Assembly (NCBI RefSeq): GCF_030534335.1
Contig: NZ_CP130565.1
Location: forward strand, 2,687,501-2,751,500
Source: Marivirga harenae
GTDB lineage: Bacteria > Bacteroidota > Bacteroidia > Cytophagales > Cyclobacteriaceae
Direction: 5' to 3'
DNA: 64,000 bases
How positions within the stretch are numbered: the first letter of the stretch is position 1; every line of letters begins with the position of its first letter. The notes under the pieces were generated by a model, which saw only the letters and a program-made list of their open reading frames with translations, was not told the DNA's origin and searched no databases. The translations under genes and the position numbers were made by a program. This document shows, one piece after another, positions 27,339-35,569 of this stretch.

Positions 27339-28196
27339 TTGGAAGCGAAAGATAAAGCATTTTCTCATAAAAAAACACTACTCCTTAAAGGGAACTTAAT
27401 GGATTTTTCTGTTCCAAAGGTAATGGGCATTATCAATGCTACTCCAGACTCCTTTTACGATGGTGGCAAAAACGTAGATGTAAGTAAGGCATTGAAAACG
27501 GTAAATGCAATGCTGGTAGATGGCGCCAATATTATTGATGTAGGCGGCTATTCGACCAAACCAAATGCATCAGAAGTTTCTTTAGAAGAAGAACGAAGAA
27601 GAGTGATTCCTCTTATTAGTAGTTTAATCCGAGAATTTCCAGATCTCGTAATTTCTATAGATACATTTAGGTCTGAAGTCGCACATGAAGCTGTGGAATC
27701 AGGAGCCTCTTTGATTAATGATGTATCTGGGGGCAATTTGGATGATAAAATGTTTCATACTGTCAGTAAACTTGCTGTACCATACATTTTAATGCATATG
27801 CGAGGAACACCTGCTACTATGCAGTCCTTAAGTAGTTATCATCATTTAATTAAAGATGTTGTACTGGAATTAAGTGAAAAAATTAAAAAGTTGCGTTCTT
27901 TGCAAATTAATGATATTATTATTGATCCAGGTTTTGGATTTGCTAAAACACTCGATCAGAATTATGAAATGCTTAATAATTTATCCTATTTTAAAGTATT
28001 AGAATGTCCATTATTAGTGGGCGTGTCACGAAAGTCAATGATTTATAGACTTTTGGGAACAGAAGCGAAAGAAGCTTTGAATGGAACTACCGCGCTAAAT
28101 ATGGCCGCACTAATGAATGGAGCCAATATTTTGCGAGTTCATGATGTCAAAGAAGCAATTGAGACAGTTAAAATATTTAATAAGCTAAAAAATTGA
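27339..28196 (+). CDS. folP: Dihydropteroate synthase
   Basis: FolP joins p-aminobenzoate to the pterin pyrophosphate in folate synthesis. VMGIINATPDSFYDGGK, INDVSGG, MRGTPATMQ, IDPGFGFAKT and GVSRKSMIYRL are the diagnostic (beta/alpha)8-barrel segments. The start is not certain: TTG 27339 retains the KTLLLKGNLMDFSVPK lead typical of the family, whereas the first ATG (27399) would trim it. The end overlaps the start of cdaA by four bases (TTGA). The pairing of folP with cdaA is standard in Bacteroidota. Confidence 0.93.
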   Translation: MEAKDKAFSHKKTLLLKGNLMDFSVPKVMGIINATPDSFYDGGKNVDVSKALKTVNAMLVDGANIIDVGGYSTKPNASEVSLEEERRRVIPLISSLIREFPDLVISIDTFRSEVAHEAVESGASLINDVSGGNLDDKMFHTVSKLAVPYILMHMRGTPATMQSLSSYHHLIKDVVLELSEKIKKLRSLQINDIIIDPGFGFAKTLDQNYEMLNNLSYFKVLECPLLVGVSRKSMIYRLLGTEAKEALNGTTALNMAALMNGANILRVHDVKEAIETVKIFNKLKN

Positions 28197-29047
28197 TTTT
28201 AGGTTTTACCATAGGGTTTTTAGAAGTTAGTTTGGTGGATGTCTTGGATATTGCACTTGTCAGCTTTTTGCTGTTTCAAGTGTATAATCTGATGCGCGGT
28301 AGTGTTGCAGTAAGAATTTTTGTCGGCTTTTTATCTCTGTACTTAATCTATTTGGTTGTAAGAGCGGCAGAAATGGAATTGTTATCAGCTATTTTAGGAC
28401 AGTTCATGGGGGTTGGAGTGATTGCTGCCATTATTTTATTTCAACAGGAAATTCGTAAATTTTTACTCTTGTTAGGAAAGACTACTTCCTTCAACTCCGA
28501 AAATGGTTTTTTATCCAATCTCCCATGGAAAAAACGCAAAAGAGCTGATGAATTTAATATAACTCCTTTAATAGAGGCTTCCAAGTCATTGGGAGGTACC
28601 AATACAGGTGCTTTGATCGTGCTTTCGAAAGGCTCGGAATTGAAGTTTTATTCTGAATCTGGTGATTTAATTGATGCAATTGTTTCTAAAAGATTATTGA
28701 TATCTATTTTCAACAAAACAAGCCCATTACACGATGGTGCTGTAATCATATATAAAGGAAGAATAAAAGCAGCAAGATGTGTCTTGCCTGTTTCAGAGAA
28801 GGATGTGCCAGCTCAATTTGGATTGCGTCATAAAGCTGCAATTGGTATGTCGGAGGCTACTGATACTATTGTTTTGATAGTTTCAGAAGAAACGGGGCAA
28901 TTGTCTGTTGCTAGAAATGGGACAATTTACCATAACCTATCAAATCAGGAAATCAGGTCAAAAATAAATGACTACCTAACAGAAGATAAAAAGAAAAAGC
29001 AAAAAGAAGACAAAAGAGAAAACACCGAACAAGAGACTGTTCAATAG
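28193..29047 (+). CDS. cdaA: Diadenylate cyclase (CdaA/DacA type)
   Basis: CdaA makes cyclic di-AMP from two ATP. Three N-terminal helices (LDIALVSFLLFQVY, IFVGFLSLYLIYLVV, GVGVIAAIILFQQEIRKF) precede the DAC domain. The catalytic DGA motif is intact (LHDGAVIIYKG, Asp181). The second motif, usually RHR, reads RHK here (GLRHKAAIGMSE, residues 212-214). The start is a TTG overlapping the folP stop. The charged C-terminal tail (KKKKQKEDKRENTEQ) is likely disordered. This is an integral-membrane enzyme and the second gene of a folP-cdaA unit. Confidence 0.9.
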   Translation: MILGFTIGFLEVSLVDVLDIALVSFLLFQVYNLMRGSVAVRIFVGFLSLYLIYLVVRAAEMELLSAILGQFMGVGVIAAIILFQQEIRKFLLLLGKTTSFNSENGFLSNLPWKKRKRADEFNITPLIEASKSLGGTNTGALIVLSKGSELKFYSESGDLIDAIVSKRLLISIFNKTSPLHDGAVIIYKGRIKAARCVLPVSEKDVPAQFGLRHKAAIGMSEATDTIVLIVSEETGQLSVARNGTIYHNLSNQEIRSKINDYLTEDKKKKQKEDKRENTEQETVQ

Positions 29048-29114
29048 TACTTTTAGTTTTTCTAATTTTTTTCTCCATTTCACTATCTATTAAATCTCTG
29101 TAAATGAGTGCTTT

Positions 29115-29149
29115 AAATAATTTCTTACAAAAAAAGAAAATTATTTTTT
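29115..29149 (+). terminator. AT-rich terminator-like hairpin after cdaA
   Basis: AAATAATTT (29115-29123) pairs with AAATTATTT (29138-29146) and runs into TTT. The stem is all A-T, so it is weak. Confidence 0.35.
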
Positions 29150-29226
29150 AGATAGGGGTTACTTTTTATCCTTTCACAGTATATACTATTACAAACACAA
29201 ATTTTATTCATACACCTGTTTAACAC

Positions 29227-29264
29227 GAAAAGCCTTCTTTGAAAAAAGAAGGTTTTTCTTTTTT
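29227..29264 (+). terminator. Intrinsic terminator upstream of the enoyl-CoA hydratase gene
   Basis: A 14-bp stem with one G-T pair (29227-29240 with 29245-29258), a GAAA tetraloop and a T-run that follows. It lies 180 bases past cdaA and 30 bases before the next start, separating the two units. Confidence 0.75.
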
Positions 29265-29293
29265 ATACTCTCTTGCTTTTTCATATTTACATT

Positions 29294-30067
29294 ATGGAAT
29301 TCATAAAAGTAAATACACAATATAAGAAGCATATAGCACTCATTAATCTTAACAGACCTAAGGAATTAAATGCCTTGAATTTGCAGTTAATGACGGAATT
29401 AAAGGACACGCTCAAGGCATTGGATGAAGATGAGGATGTGAGAGTAATTGTTTTGACAGGTAATGAAAAAGCTTTTGCAGCAGGTGCAGACATTAAGCAA
29501 ATGGCTGGGAAAACGGCTATTGATATGCTAAATGTAGACCAGTTTAGCACTTGGGATCAAATTAAGAAAACCAAAAAGCCTATAATTGCAGCTGTATCTG
29601 GTTTTGCATTAGGTGGAGGTTGTGAGCTTGCTATGACGTGCGATATGATTATAGCTTCCGAATCTGCTAAATTTGGCCAGCCAGAGATAAAAATTGGAGT
29701 AATGCCTGGTGCTGGAGGAACACAAAGGTTAACCAAAGCACTTGGTAAAGCCAAAGCCATGGAGTTGGTTTTAACGGGTAATTTTTTAAGTGCTGATGAT
29801 GCCCTGCATTACGGATTGGTTAATAAAGTAGTGCCAGCAGAAATGTATTTAGAAGCAGCCTTAGAATTAGCTGAACAGATTGCACAGATGTCCCCAGTAG
29901 CTGCTAAATTAGCTAAGGAGGCTGTAAATAGAGCGTTTGAATCTCATTTGGATGAGGGCTTACACTTTGAACGTAAAAATTTCTATTTGACATTTGCTTC
30001 CGAAGATCAGACTGAAGGCATGAAAGCATTTGTAGAAAAAAGAAAGCCAGAATTTACTGGTAAATAA
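29294..30067 (+). CDS. Enoyl-CoA hydratase/isomerase family protein
   Basis: A 257-residue crotonase-fold enzyme that most likely hydrates trans-2-enoyl-CoA in fatty-acid oxidation. NRPKELNALN, the oxyanion-hole segment FAAGADIKQM, GFALGGGCELAM and FGQPEIKIGVMPGAGGTQRL with the catalytic Glu are all present; both catalytic Glu positions of true hydratases appear to be kept. ATG 29294 is chosen; the TTG at 29273 lies close to the preceding terminator. The SerC-like gene starts six bases after its stop, so the two may be cotranscribed. Confidence 0.9.
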   Translation: MEFIKVNTQYKKHIALINLNRPKELNALNLQLMTELKDTLKALDEDEDVRVIVLTGNEKAFAAGADIKQMAGKTAIDMLNVDQFSTWDQIKKTKKPIIAAVSGFALGGGCELAMTCDMIIASESAKFGQPEIKIGVMPGAGGTQRLTKALGKAKAMELVLTGNFLSADDALHYGLVNKVVPAEMYLEAALELAEQIAQMSPVAAKLAKEAVNRAFESHLDEGLHFERKNFYLTFASEDQTEGMKAFVEKRKPEFTGK

Positions 30068-30072
30068 TATTG

Positions 30073-31137
30073 ATGAAGTATAATTTCTATCCCGGCCCTT
30101 CAAAGATTTATCCTCAAGTAGCGAGATACTTTCAAGAGGGAATGGATTTAGGAATCTTCGAAAGAAACCATAGGTCTGATTCTTTTCAAGAATTATTTTC
30201 TAGGACAAAATTATTACTTAAATCAAAATTGAACATCCCGTTGGATTATGAGATTGCAATGGTTTCCTCTGCAACTGAATGCTGGGAAATCATTGCGCAA
30301 TCTTTTGTTCAAAAAAGGTCTTCACATTATTTTAACGGTGCTTTTGGTGAGAAATGGTGGAAGTATTCCCAGAAAATTCATCCCAAATCAATAGGGGCTA
30401 ACTTTTCAGTAAATGAATTACCCCAAATAGAATCTTTGGGCCAAACGCCTGAATTGATTGCGCTGACTCATAATGAAACTTCGAATGGAACGGCTATTCC
30501 ACTTGGTTTCCAAAAAGATATCCGAAAACGGTTTCCGGATAGCATGATTGCATTTGATGCCACCTCCTCTATGGCTGGGTATGAATTTGATTGGGAAAAT
30601 GGAGATATTTGGTATGCATCTGTGCAAAAATGTTTTGGTCTTCCTGCTGGAATGGCAATTATGGTCGTTAGCCCAAATGCCATTACTAGAGCAAAAGAAA
30701 TTGGAGATGAAGCTCATTACAATTCCTTTAATTTAATTTTAGAAAATACCAGAAAGGATCAAACACATCATACTCCAAATATTAGTAATATTTTTTTATT
30801 GGGTAGACTATTAGAGAATGTTGAAAATATTACCGCAATACATAATAACCTTAAGTCAAGAAAAAAAGATTTTTATACAGACCTCAAAAAAGTAGAAATC
30901 CTAAAACCGTTGATAAATTCTTCAGAGGTTCAATCTGATACGGTTTTTTGTTTGCAGGGATCTCAAGAGTCTATTCGAATGGTAATACAAACTGCTCTAA
31001 ACGAGGGGATAATATTGGGAAATGGATATGGAGTAATGAAAGATAGTACGATAAGAGTGGCTAATTTTCCAGCTATCCCCAATCAAGATTATAAAGACCT
31101 TATTAATTTCTTATTACGTTTTGAAATAAAGAATTGA
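30073..31137 (+). CDS. Class V aminotransferase, SerC-like
   Basis: A 354-residue PLP enzyme. The N-terminus YNFYPGPSKIYPQV resembles phosphoserine aminotransferase and alanine-glyoxylate aminotransferase. VSSATECWEIIAQS, LTHNETSNGTAIP, MIAFDATSSMAGYEFDW and the PLP-lysine segment WYASVQKCFGLPAGM follow. It is close to SerC but lacks some classical SerC segments, so phosphoserine aminotransferase or a related serine/glyoxylate transaminase are the main options. ATG 30073 is used (TTG at 30070 precedes). No serA is adjacent. Confidence 0.78.
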   Translation: MKYNFYPGPSKIYPQVARYFQEGMDLGIFERNHRSDSFQELFSRTKLLLKSKLNIPLDYEIAMVSSATECWEIIAQSFVQKRSSHYFNGAFGEKWWKYSQKIHPKSIGANFSVNELPQIESLGQTPELIALTHNETSNGTAIPLGFQKDIRKRFPDSMIAFDATSSMAGYEFDWENGDIWYASVQKCFGLPAGMAIMVVSPNAITRAKEIGDEAHYNSFNLILENTRKDQTHHTPNISNIFLLGRLLENVENITAIHNNLKSRKKDFYTDLKKVEILKPLINSSEVQSDTVFCLQGSQESIRMVIQTALNEGIILGNGYGVMKDSTIRVANFPAIPNQDYKDLINFLLRFEIKN

Positions 31138-31163
31138 AAGCTGAGTTTCTTGTTGTACTTTTG
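31134..31163 (+). promoter_or_regulatory. Putative promoter for marC
   Basis: TTG (31134-31136), then 19 bases, then TACTTTTG (31156-31163), matching the Bacteroidota TTTG-N19-TAnnTTTG pattern. A start near 31170 leaves a ten-base leader before ATG 31180 and rules out the TTG at 31150. Confidence 0.55.
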
Positions 31164-31179
31164 CGCAAATTTTAAAAAT

Positions 31180-31743
31180 ATGCTCAATTTTAAAGAAATT
31201 ATTTCAGTCTCTCTTATCCTGTTTTCAGTAATCGATATTTTGGGATCAGTCCCGATTGTGATCGATTTAAGAAAGAAATTAGGTCATGTTCAATCCGGTA
31301 AGGCTACTATTGTAGCCGGAATTATTATGATTGCTTTTCTTTTTTTAGGAAAATCTATTCTCAATTTATTCGGATTAGATGTTGCTTCTTTTGCTATTGC
31401 TGGAGCCATCGTAATGTTTTTAATTGGTATGGAAATGGTACTAGGTATAGTGCTATTCAAGCATGAAGATGCTTCAGCTGGCAGTGCCTCCATTATGCCC
31501 ATTGCGTTTCCGCTGATTGCCGGAGCTGGAACCATGACCACACTGATTTCTTTAAAGGCAGAGTATCAGACTTTAAACATAATAGTGGGAATAGTAATCA
31601 ATCTTATTTTGGTATTTATTGTCTTAAAAACTTGTGGATGGCTTGAAAGAAAGATCGGTCAGGCAGGGTTTAGCATTCTACGCAAAGTGTTTGGTATTAT
31701 ACTTTTGGCGATATCAATCAAATTATTTAAAAACTTTTTTTAG
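31180..31743 (+). CDS. MarC family integral membrane protein
   Basis: A 187-residue protein with six hydrophobic helices and the MarC/UPF0056 landmarks FSVIDILGSVPIV near the start, FAIAGAIVMFLIGMEM, and PIAFPLIAGAGTMTTLI. MarC proteins were once linked to multidrug resistance but that role is not supported; the family is now called NAAT (neutral amino-acid transporter), and the substrate here is unknown. ATG 31180 fits the predicted promoter. Confidence 0.92.
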   Translation: MLNFKEIISVSLILFSVIDILGSVPIVIDLRKKLGHVQSGKATIVAGIIMIAFLFLGKSILNLFGLDVASFAIAGAIVMFLIGMEMVLGIVLFKHEDASAGSASIMPIAFPLIAGAGTMTTLISLKAEYQTLNIIVGIVINLILVFIVLKTCGWLERKIGQAGFSILRKVFGIILLAISIKLFKNFF

Positions 31744-31827
31744 TAGGGACTGATTATTGTCAGCTAGGGGTAATCGATCAAGATACAGTCAAAAATTTTC
31801 TTTAGTATTTCTTAAAAAGAACAAAAT

Positions 31828-31835
31828 TATCTTTG
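31828..31835 (+). promoter_or_regulatory. Putative -7 promoter element for rnhA
   Basis: TATCTTTG matches TAnnTTTG and lies 68 bases before the rnhA ATG. No clear -33 element is seen. Confidence 0.4.
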
Positions 31836-31902
31836 ATCTTGCAATGCTGACTACTTGGATTTGTAGGATAACATTGGTCTTTTTAATAAAATCACTGAAC
31901 TC

Positions 31903-32361
31903 ATGATAACCATATATACAGACGGATCTGCTTTAGGAAACCCTGGCCCTGGAGGCTATGGGATTGTTCTTCGTTTTGCGGAGAAGGTTAAGGAAATATC
32001 GGAAGGGTACAGAAATACCACTAATAATAGAATGGAGTTGCTGGCGATAGTAGTGGCTTTGAAAAACCTTAAGACTAATAAGTATCCCGTTCATATTTAC
32101 AGCGATTCAAAATATGTAATTGATTCAATCACAAAAGGCTGGCTGTCAAACTGGGTCAAAAAGGGATTTAAGGGCAAGAAAAATGTTGATCTGTGGAAAC
32201 AATATTTAGATGTTTCAAAGGGTTATGATGTACATTTTCATTGGGTGAAAGGACATGCCGGAAACCGAGATAATGAACGTTGCGATAGATTGGCAGTGGC
32301 AAAAGCGGAAAATGGACCTCATTTAATTGATAAAGGATTTGAAAATAAAGTATCGGATTAA
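31903..32361 (+). CDS. rnhA: Ribonuclease HI
   Basis: RNase HI cuts the RNA of RNA-DNA hybrids. The 152-residue protein has all catalytic carboxylates: Asp7 (YTDGSALGNPGPGG), Glu45 (NNRMELLAIV), Asp68 (IYSDSKYV) and the final Asp with the His of HWVKGHAGNRDNERCD. The length and the KG-rich basic handle (VKKGFKGKKNVDLW) fit the bacterial RnhA type. It is probably monocistronic. Confidence 0.96.
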   Translation: MITIYTDGSALGNPGPGGYGIVLRFAEKVKEISEGYRNTTNNRMELLAIVVALKNLKTNKYPVHIYSDSKYVIDSITKGWLSNWVKKGFKGKKNVDLWKQYLDVSKGYDVHFHWVKGHAGNRDNERCDRLAVAKAENGPHLIDKGFENKVSD

Positions 32362-32398
32362 AAATTATTTCGTTACAAGGAGAAATTAAACCAATAGG

Positions 32399-32881
32399 AT
32401 GTATATGAATAAAGTAAAATTAATTTTAGTTTTTGTTTTAATGAGTAGCTCAGCTCTTTTCAGCCAAGATTATAAAACAGCGATTGGAGTTAGAGGTGGT
32501 TTTCCAACTGCTATTACTGGCAAGCATTTTATCAATAAAACCGATGCATTAGAAGGTCTTTTGTCTGGATATAGAGGCGGTTTTGAAATTACTGGCCTTT
32601 ATGAGAAGCATGCTAACGCCTTTGATGTACCGTATTTGAACTGGTATTACGGGGCTGGGGGACATATTGGAGCTTTCGATAATAACATCGCAAGACCTGG
32701 GTACTTTTACAATGACAGGGGTAGAGGTTTTACAGTGGGCTTAGATGGTATTCTTGGATTGGAATACACTTTGACCGATATACCCTTTGTGATAGGAGTA
32801 GATATGAAACCAACTTTTGATTTTGCTCCTGAACCAAGATTGTGGTTTGGTGGTGGAGTTTCATTTAGATTATATTTTTGA
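32399..32881 (+). CDS. Small exported beta-barrel-like protein
   Basis: A 160-residue protein with a signal peptide (VKLILVFVLMSSSALFSQ) and a Gly/aromatic-rich, strand-alternating mature part (YKTAIGVRGGFPTAITGK, WYYGAGGHIGAF, FGGGVSFRLYF with terminal Phe). It fits a small outer-membrane barrel. Two ATG codons (32399, 32405) are possible starts. Function unknown; no catalytic motif is recognised. Confidence 0.7.
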   Translation: MYMNKVKLILVFVLMSSSALFSQDYKTAIGVRGGFPTAITGKHFINKTDALEGLLSGYRGGFEITGLYEKHANAFDVPYLNWYYGAGGHIGAFDNNIARPGYFYNDRGRGFTVGLDGILGLEYTLTDIPFVIGVDMKPTFDFAPEPRLWFGGGVSFRLYF

Positions 32882-32895
32882 TAAAAATGTATAAT

Positions 32896-33621
32896 TTAAT
32901 CTAATTCTTCCAGAAGATTTTTAGCATCTTCATATCGGCTTGCAGAGGGTTTGATCTTTGAAAGATATACTTTGCAGGCCGAATATCTCTTTACTTTTAA
33001 TTCATTTAATGCTGCATACCAAAGGGCCTCCTCCGCATAGCCACTTTGCGTCTGGAGGATTTCTTCAAACAAATCTCTTGCTTTAGTTTCAGCCCCAAGT
33101 TCCATGTAGGCTATGGCTCGGTATAATTTAATTGATTGCTCTTCTTCGTTTTGTTCTAATATTTGATTGAAGAATTCGATTGCATCAGCATACTGTTTTT
33201 CGTTAAATGCATTTTCAGCTTTAGTATATATACCATTATCATTACCTCTGACAGTTAAATGGAGATTAGGGATCTGAGCTATTTCGTCATACTGTGGTTT
33301 AGAAATATTACCTAAATAAAAATATAGACCAATTGCAACTATAACACTAGCGGCTATAGCCATTTTTAACCATGGTAATTTTGCTTTCTGTCTAGAATCA
33401 AAATACTCTTTTGATATCCTGGAAACGGATCCCTTGAAATCATTTATTTCCGATTCAGTAGCAGAACCTTTTTCAAGATGATTATTTATAGATTGAAACA
33501 GTTCAAAATTTTCCTTATAATCATCGTCATTTTCAATTCGTTTTTGATGTCTTGCAAGTTCATCCTTAGTTAAATCACCTGTAAGATAAGTTTCAAATAT
33601 TTGGTAGTCTTGCTCTGTCAT
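32896..33621 (-). CDS. Membrane TPR protein, likely anti-sigma partner of the ECF sigma factor
   Basis: A 241-residue single-pass protein. Residues 1-85 are cytoplasmic and acidic/helical (YLTGDLTKDELARHQKRI), resembling the N-terminal domain of Bacteroidota anti-sigma factors. A transmembrane helix follows (LKMAIAASVIVAIGLYFYL) and the C-terminal ~120 residues carry two or three TPR repeats (KAENAFNEKQYADAIEFFNQIL; LYRAIAYMELGAETKARDLF), which should be periplasmic. It begins two bases after the sigma gene, so they are cotranscribed. The anti-sigma role is inferred from topology and position. Confidence 0.75.
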   Translation of the reverse strand: MTEQDYQIFETYLTGDLTKDELARHQKRIENDDDYKENFELFQSINNHLEKGSATESEINDFKGSVSRISKEYFDSRQKAKLPWLKMAIAASVIVAIGLYFYLGNISKPQYDEIAQIPNLHLTVRGNDNGIYTKAENAFNEKQYADAIEFFNQILEQNEEEQSIKLYRAIAYMELGAETKARDLFEEILQTQSGYAEEALWYAALNELKVKRYSACKVYLSKIKPSASRYEDAKNLLEELD

Positions 33622-33623
33622 TT

Positions 33624-34205
33624 TTAGTCTCTTTTTATTGAATCGTATTTAGGTGATGATTTAACTAACTCGGTTAATTTCCCAATGCACAATGATTTCT
33701 TTTTTCTAGCGTAGGCATATGAGATATCCAGTTTTTTAGCTACTTCTTCCATGCTTTTTAACTTAAAAGAAGCTTTCAATAAATCTTTGCAAGCATCAGA
33801 TAGTTTTTGAAACATTTCCTGAAACAATAATTCTTTTTCTTCATAAAGAGCTGTTTCTTCGGCCATTTCATAAGCATTATCAACTATAGATAAATTTTCG
33901 CTCTTGCTTGTTACCCATTCCTTTCCGTTTTTTTTCAGCTCATTTAGCCATTTTCTTTTGGATAGCAAAAAGAAGTAGGCATCAAAAGGGCATGTAAGCT
34001 GCAAGTCATTATTGATGGCCTGTTTGTAAATAGTGATTAGGACCTCTTGAATAATGTCTGATGCTTGAGATTCATCTCCATTATTCTTGCAGATATACTG
34101 TATAACTTTTTCTGCAAAGCGGTCATAGATTTCTCTAATAATCCGACTGTCATTATGCTTTATTCCATCAATTAGGTATTGATCCGGATGGTTTTCCTCG
34201 GGCAT
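33624..34205 (-). CDS. RNA polymerase ECF-type sigma factor
   Basis: A 193-residue sigma-70-family protein with region 2 (IIREIYDRFAEKVIQYI, SQASDIIQEVLITIYKQA) and region 4 (LSDACKDLLKASFKLKSMEEVAKKL, DISYAYARKKKSLCIGKL). Regions 1 and 3 are absent, as in ECF factors. It is divergent from the lipoprotein gene at 34308 with a 102-base gap, and is followed at once by the membrane TPR protein. Its regulon may include the CHAT block that follows, but no shared promoter motif was proven. Confidence 0.92.
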   Translation of the reverse strand: MPEENHPDQYLIDGIKHNDSRIIREIYDRFAEKVIQYICKNNGDESQASDIIQEVLITIYKQAINNDLQLTCPFDAYFFLLSKRKWLNELKKNGKEWVTSKSENLSIVDNAYEMAEETALYEEKELLFQEMFQKLSDACKDLLKASFKLKSMEEVAKKLDISYAYARKKKSLCIGKLTELVKSSPKYDSIKRD

Positions 34206-34307
34206 ACTCAGATATTTTTATACGAAAGTAAAAAAAATATATCAAACTGGGGTAACAAAGTATGAAGCACATTGATCTAAGGGCGAATCAAATAAAAACA
34301 GAAAATT

Positions 34308-35294
34308 ATGAAAAGCTTAAAAAACTTATTTGCAATTAGCCTTATGGCCATGGTACTATTTTACGGATGCAATAATGATGATGAAGTAAACGAAATAGTA
34401 CCTGATGAAATTATTGAAGCCCCATCTAAAGAAGAGTTTCGGCAACTTCAAACAACGGCAATCGAAGCAATTATTCAGGAATCCCAGTTTGAAGCCGAAG
34501 ACGGAATTGAGTTTCAATCTGAAAAAGGCGTAACGCTTAGAATATTTCAAGGCACATTAACTTTAAATGGCGAGCCGGTTAGTGGACCAGTGGACTTAGA
34601 GTTCGTGGAAATATTTAATGCAGGCAGCATGTTAACTACAAATAAGCCAACAATGGGCTTGAAAGAGGATGGTAGTAAAGCTTTATTGATTTCTGGAGGG
34701 GAATTCTACGTGAATGTGACACAAAATGGACAGCAAGTGGATGTTACGAATCATATGCAGCTAGTTGTGCCAACCGATTTAACCGGTGGAGCAGATCAAG
34801 ACATGAAACTTTGGACAGGTCAAATTGATGAAAATGAGAATCTAACATGGGAAGAAGATAGAATAGGAGCAGATGGAGCAGGAAATCTGTTTGTAGAAGG
34901 AGATCAATATTTTTCCTTTCTATCTGATTTTGGCTGGACTAATGTTGATAGATTTTATAATGACTCAAGACCTAAAACGACTTTAGAAGTGGTGGTCCCA
35001 ACTGGTTATAATATTGAAAATTGCTCTGTATACTTATACTATGATGGGGAGCCAAATGCTTTAGCTCAGCTGGATACTTTCAATGAAGGAAGTAATTCTT
35101 TCTCTGAGCATTATGGTCAAATTCCGATAGGATTAGAAATGCACGTAATTTTTGTAACAGAAGAAAATGGGGAATGGAAGTACTCAATTCAACCACAGAC
35201 TGTTGAAGACGGTGATATCTATACATTTGATCAGCAGGATCTAATCATTGGATCTGAGAGTGATGTTTATAATGCAATTGATGATTTGCCATAA
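34308..35294 (+). CDS. Exported lipoprotein of unknown function
   Basis: A 328-residue lipoprotein. The signal ends in a lipobox-like FYGCNNDD, so Cys21 or so would be acylated, and an acidic linker follows. The mature part is beta-rich (LRIFQGTLTLNGEPVSGPVDLEF, abbreviated to LTLNGEPVSGPVDLEF, and GGEFYVNVTQNGQQVDV), reminiscent of carboxypeptidase-regulatory or carbohydrate-binding-like folds. I do not recognise a named family. It is the first gene on the plus strand opposite the sigma factor and has its own terminator at 35305-35340. Confidence 0.8.
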   Translation: MKSLKNLFAISLMAMVLFYGCNNDDEVNEIVPDEIIEAPSKEEFRQLQTTAIEAIIQESQFEAEDGIEFQSEKGVTLRIFQGTLTLNGEPVSGPVDLEFVEIFNAGSMLTTNKPTMGLKEDGSKALLISGGEFYVNVTQNGQQVDVTNHMQLVVPTDLTGGADQDMKLWTGQIDENENLTWEEDRIGADGAGNLFVEGDQYFSFLSDFGWTNVDRFYNDSRPKTTLEVVVPTGYNIENCSVYLYYDGEPNALAQLDTFNEGSNSFSEHYGQIPIGLEMHVIFVTEENGEWKYSIQPQTVEDGDIYTFDQQDLIIGSESDVYNAIDDLP

Positions 35295-35304
35295 TATTTA
35301 ATCT

Positions 35305-35342
35305 GAAGATGACTTTATCGAAAATGGTAAGGTCATTTTCAT
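35305..35342 (+). terminator. Terminator after the lipoprotein gene
   Basis: A 12-base stem with two G-T pairs (35305-35316 with 35329-35340) follows the lipoprotein stop by ten bases; the T-rich end of the right arm is short. Confidence 0.5.
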
Positions 35343-35357
35343 TATAGATTTTGCAAG

Positions 35358-35507
35358 ATGTATTTTTATAAAAAGAAATCTAAATGGGTTTTAGTTCTAC
35401 TAGTGATTGTGGCTGCTACTATTATTGTTTGTGACAATATCATTAAAGACAGGCAAACCAAGATTGCTGATAATACTTATAATTACAAAAGTATTTTATT
35501 TCGGTAA
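35358..35507 (+). CDS. Small predicted membrane peptide, 49 residues
   Basis: ATG 35358 to TAA 35507 encodes 49 residues: a basic start (FYKKKSKW), one hydrophobic helix (VLVLLVIVAATIIV), then a short polar tail. The Cys after the helix lacks a good lipobox, so a single-pass membrane peptide is more likely than a lipoprotein. It sits between a terminator and a palindrome, in the same direction as the PKD and CHAT genes. Support is moderate and depends on length and the clear topology. Confidence 0.5.
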   Translation: MYFYKKKSKWVLVLLVIVAATIIVCDNIIKDRQTKIADNTYNYKSILFR

Positions 35508-35522
35508 AACTTATATAAGTTT
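35507..35522. promoter_or_regulatory. 16-bp perfect palindrome upstream of the PKD-CHAT genes
   Basis: AAACTTATATAAGTTT reads the same on both strands and lies 48 bases before the ATG at 35570. It could be an operator. The sequence is AT-rich, so chance cannot be excluded. Confidence 0.35.
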
Positions 35523-35569
35523 CGAATAATTTTTTAATTTCAAAGTTGAATAAATTCTGAACTAAGACG

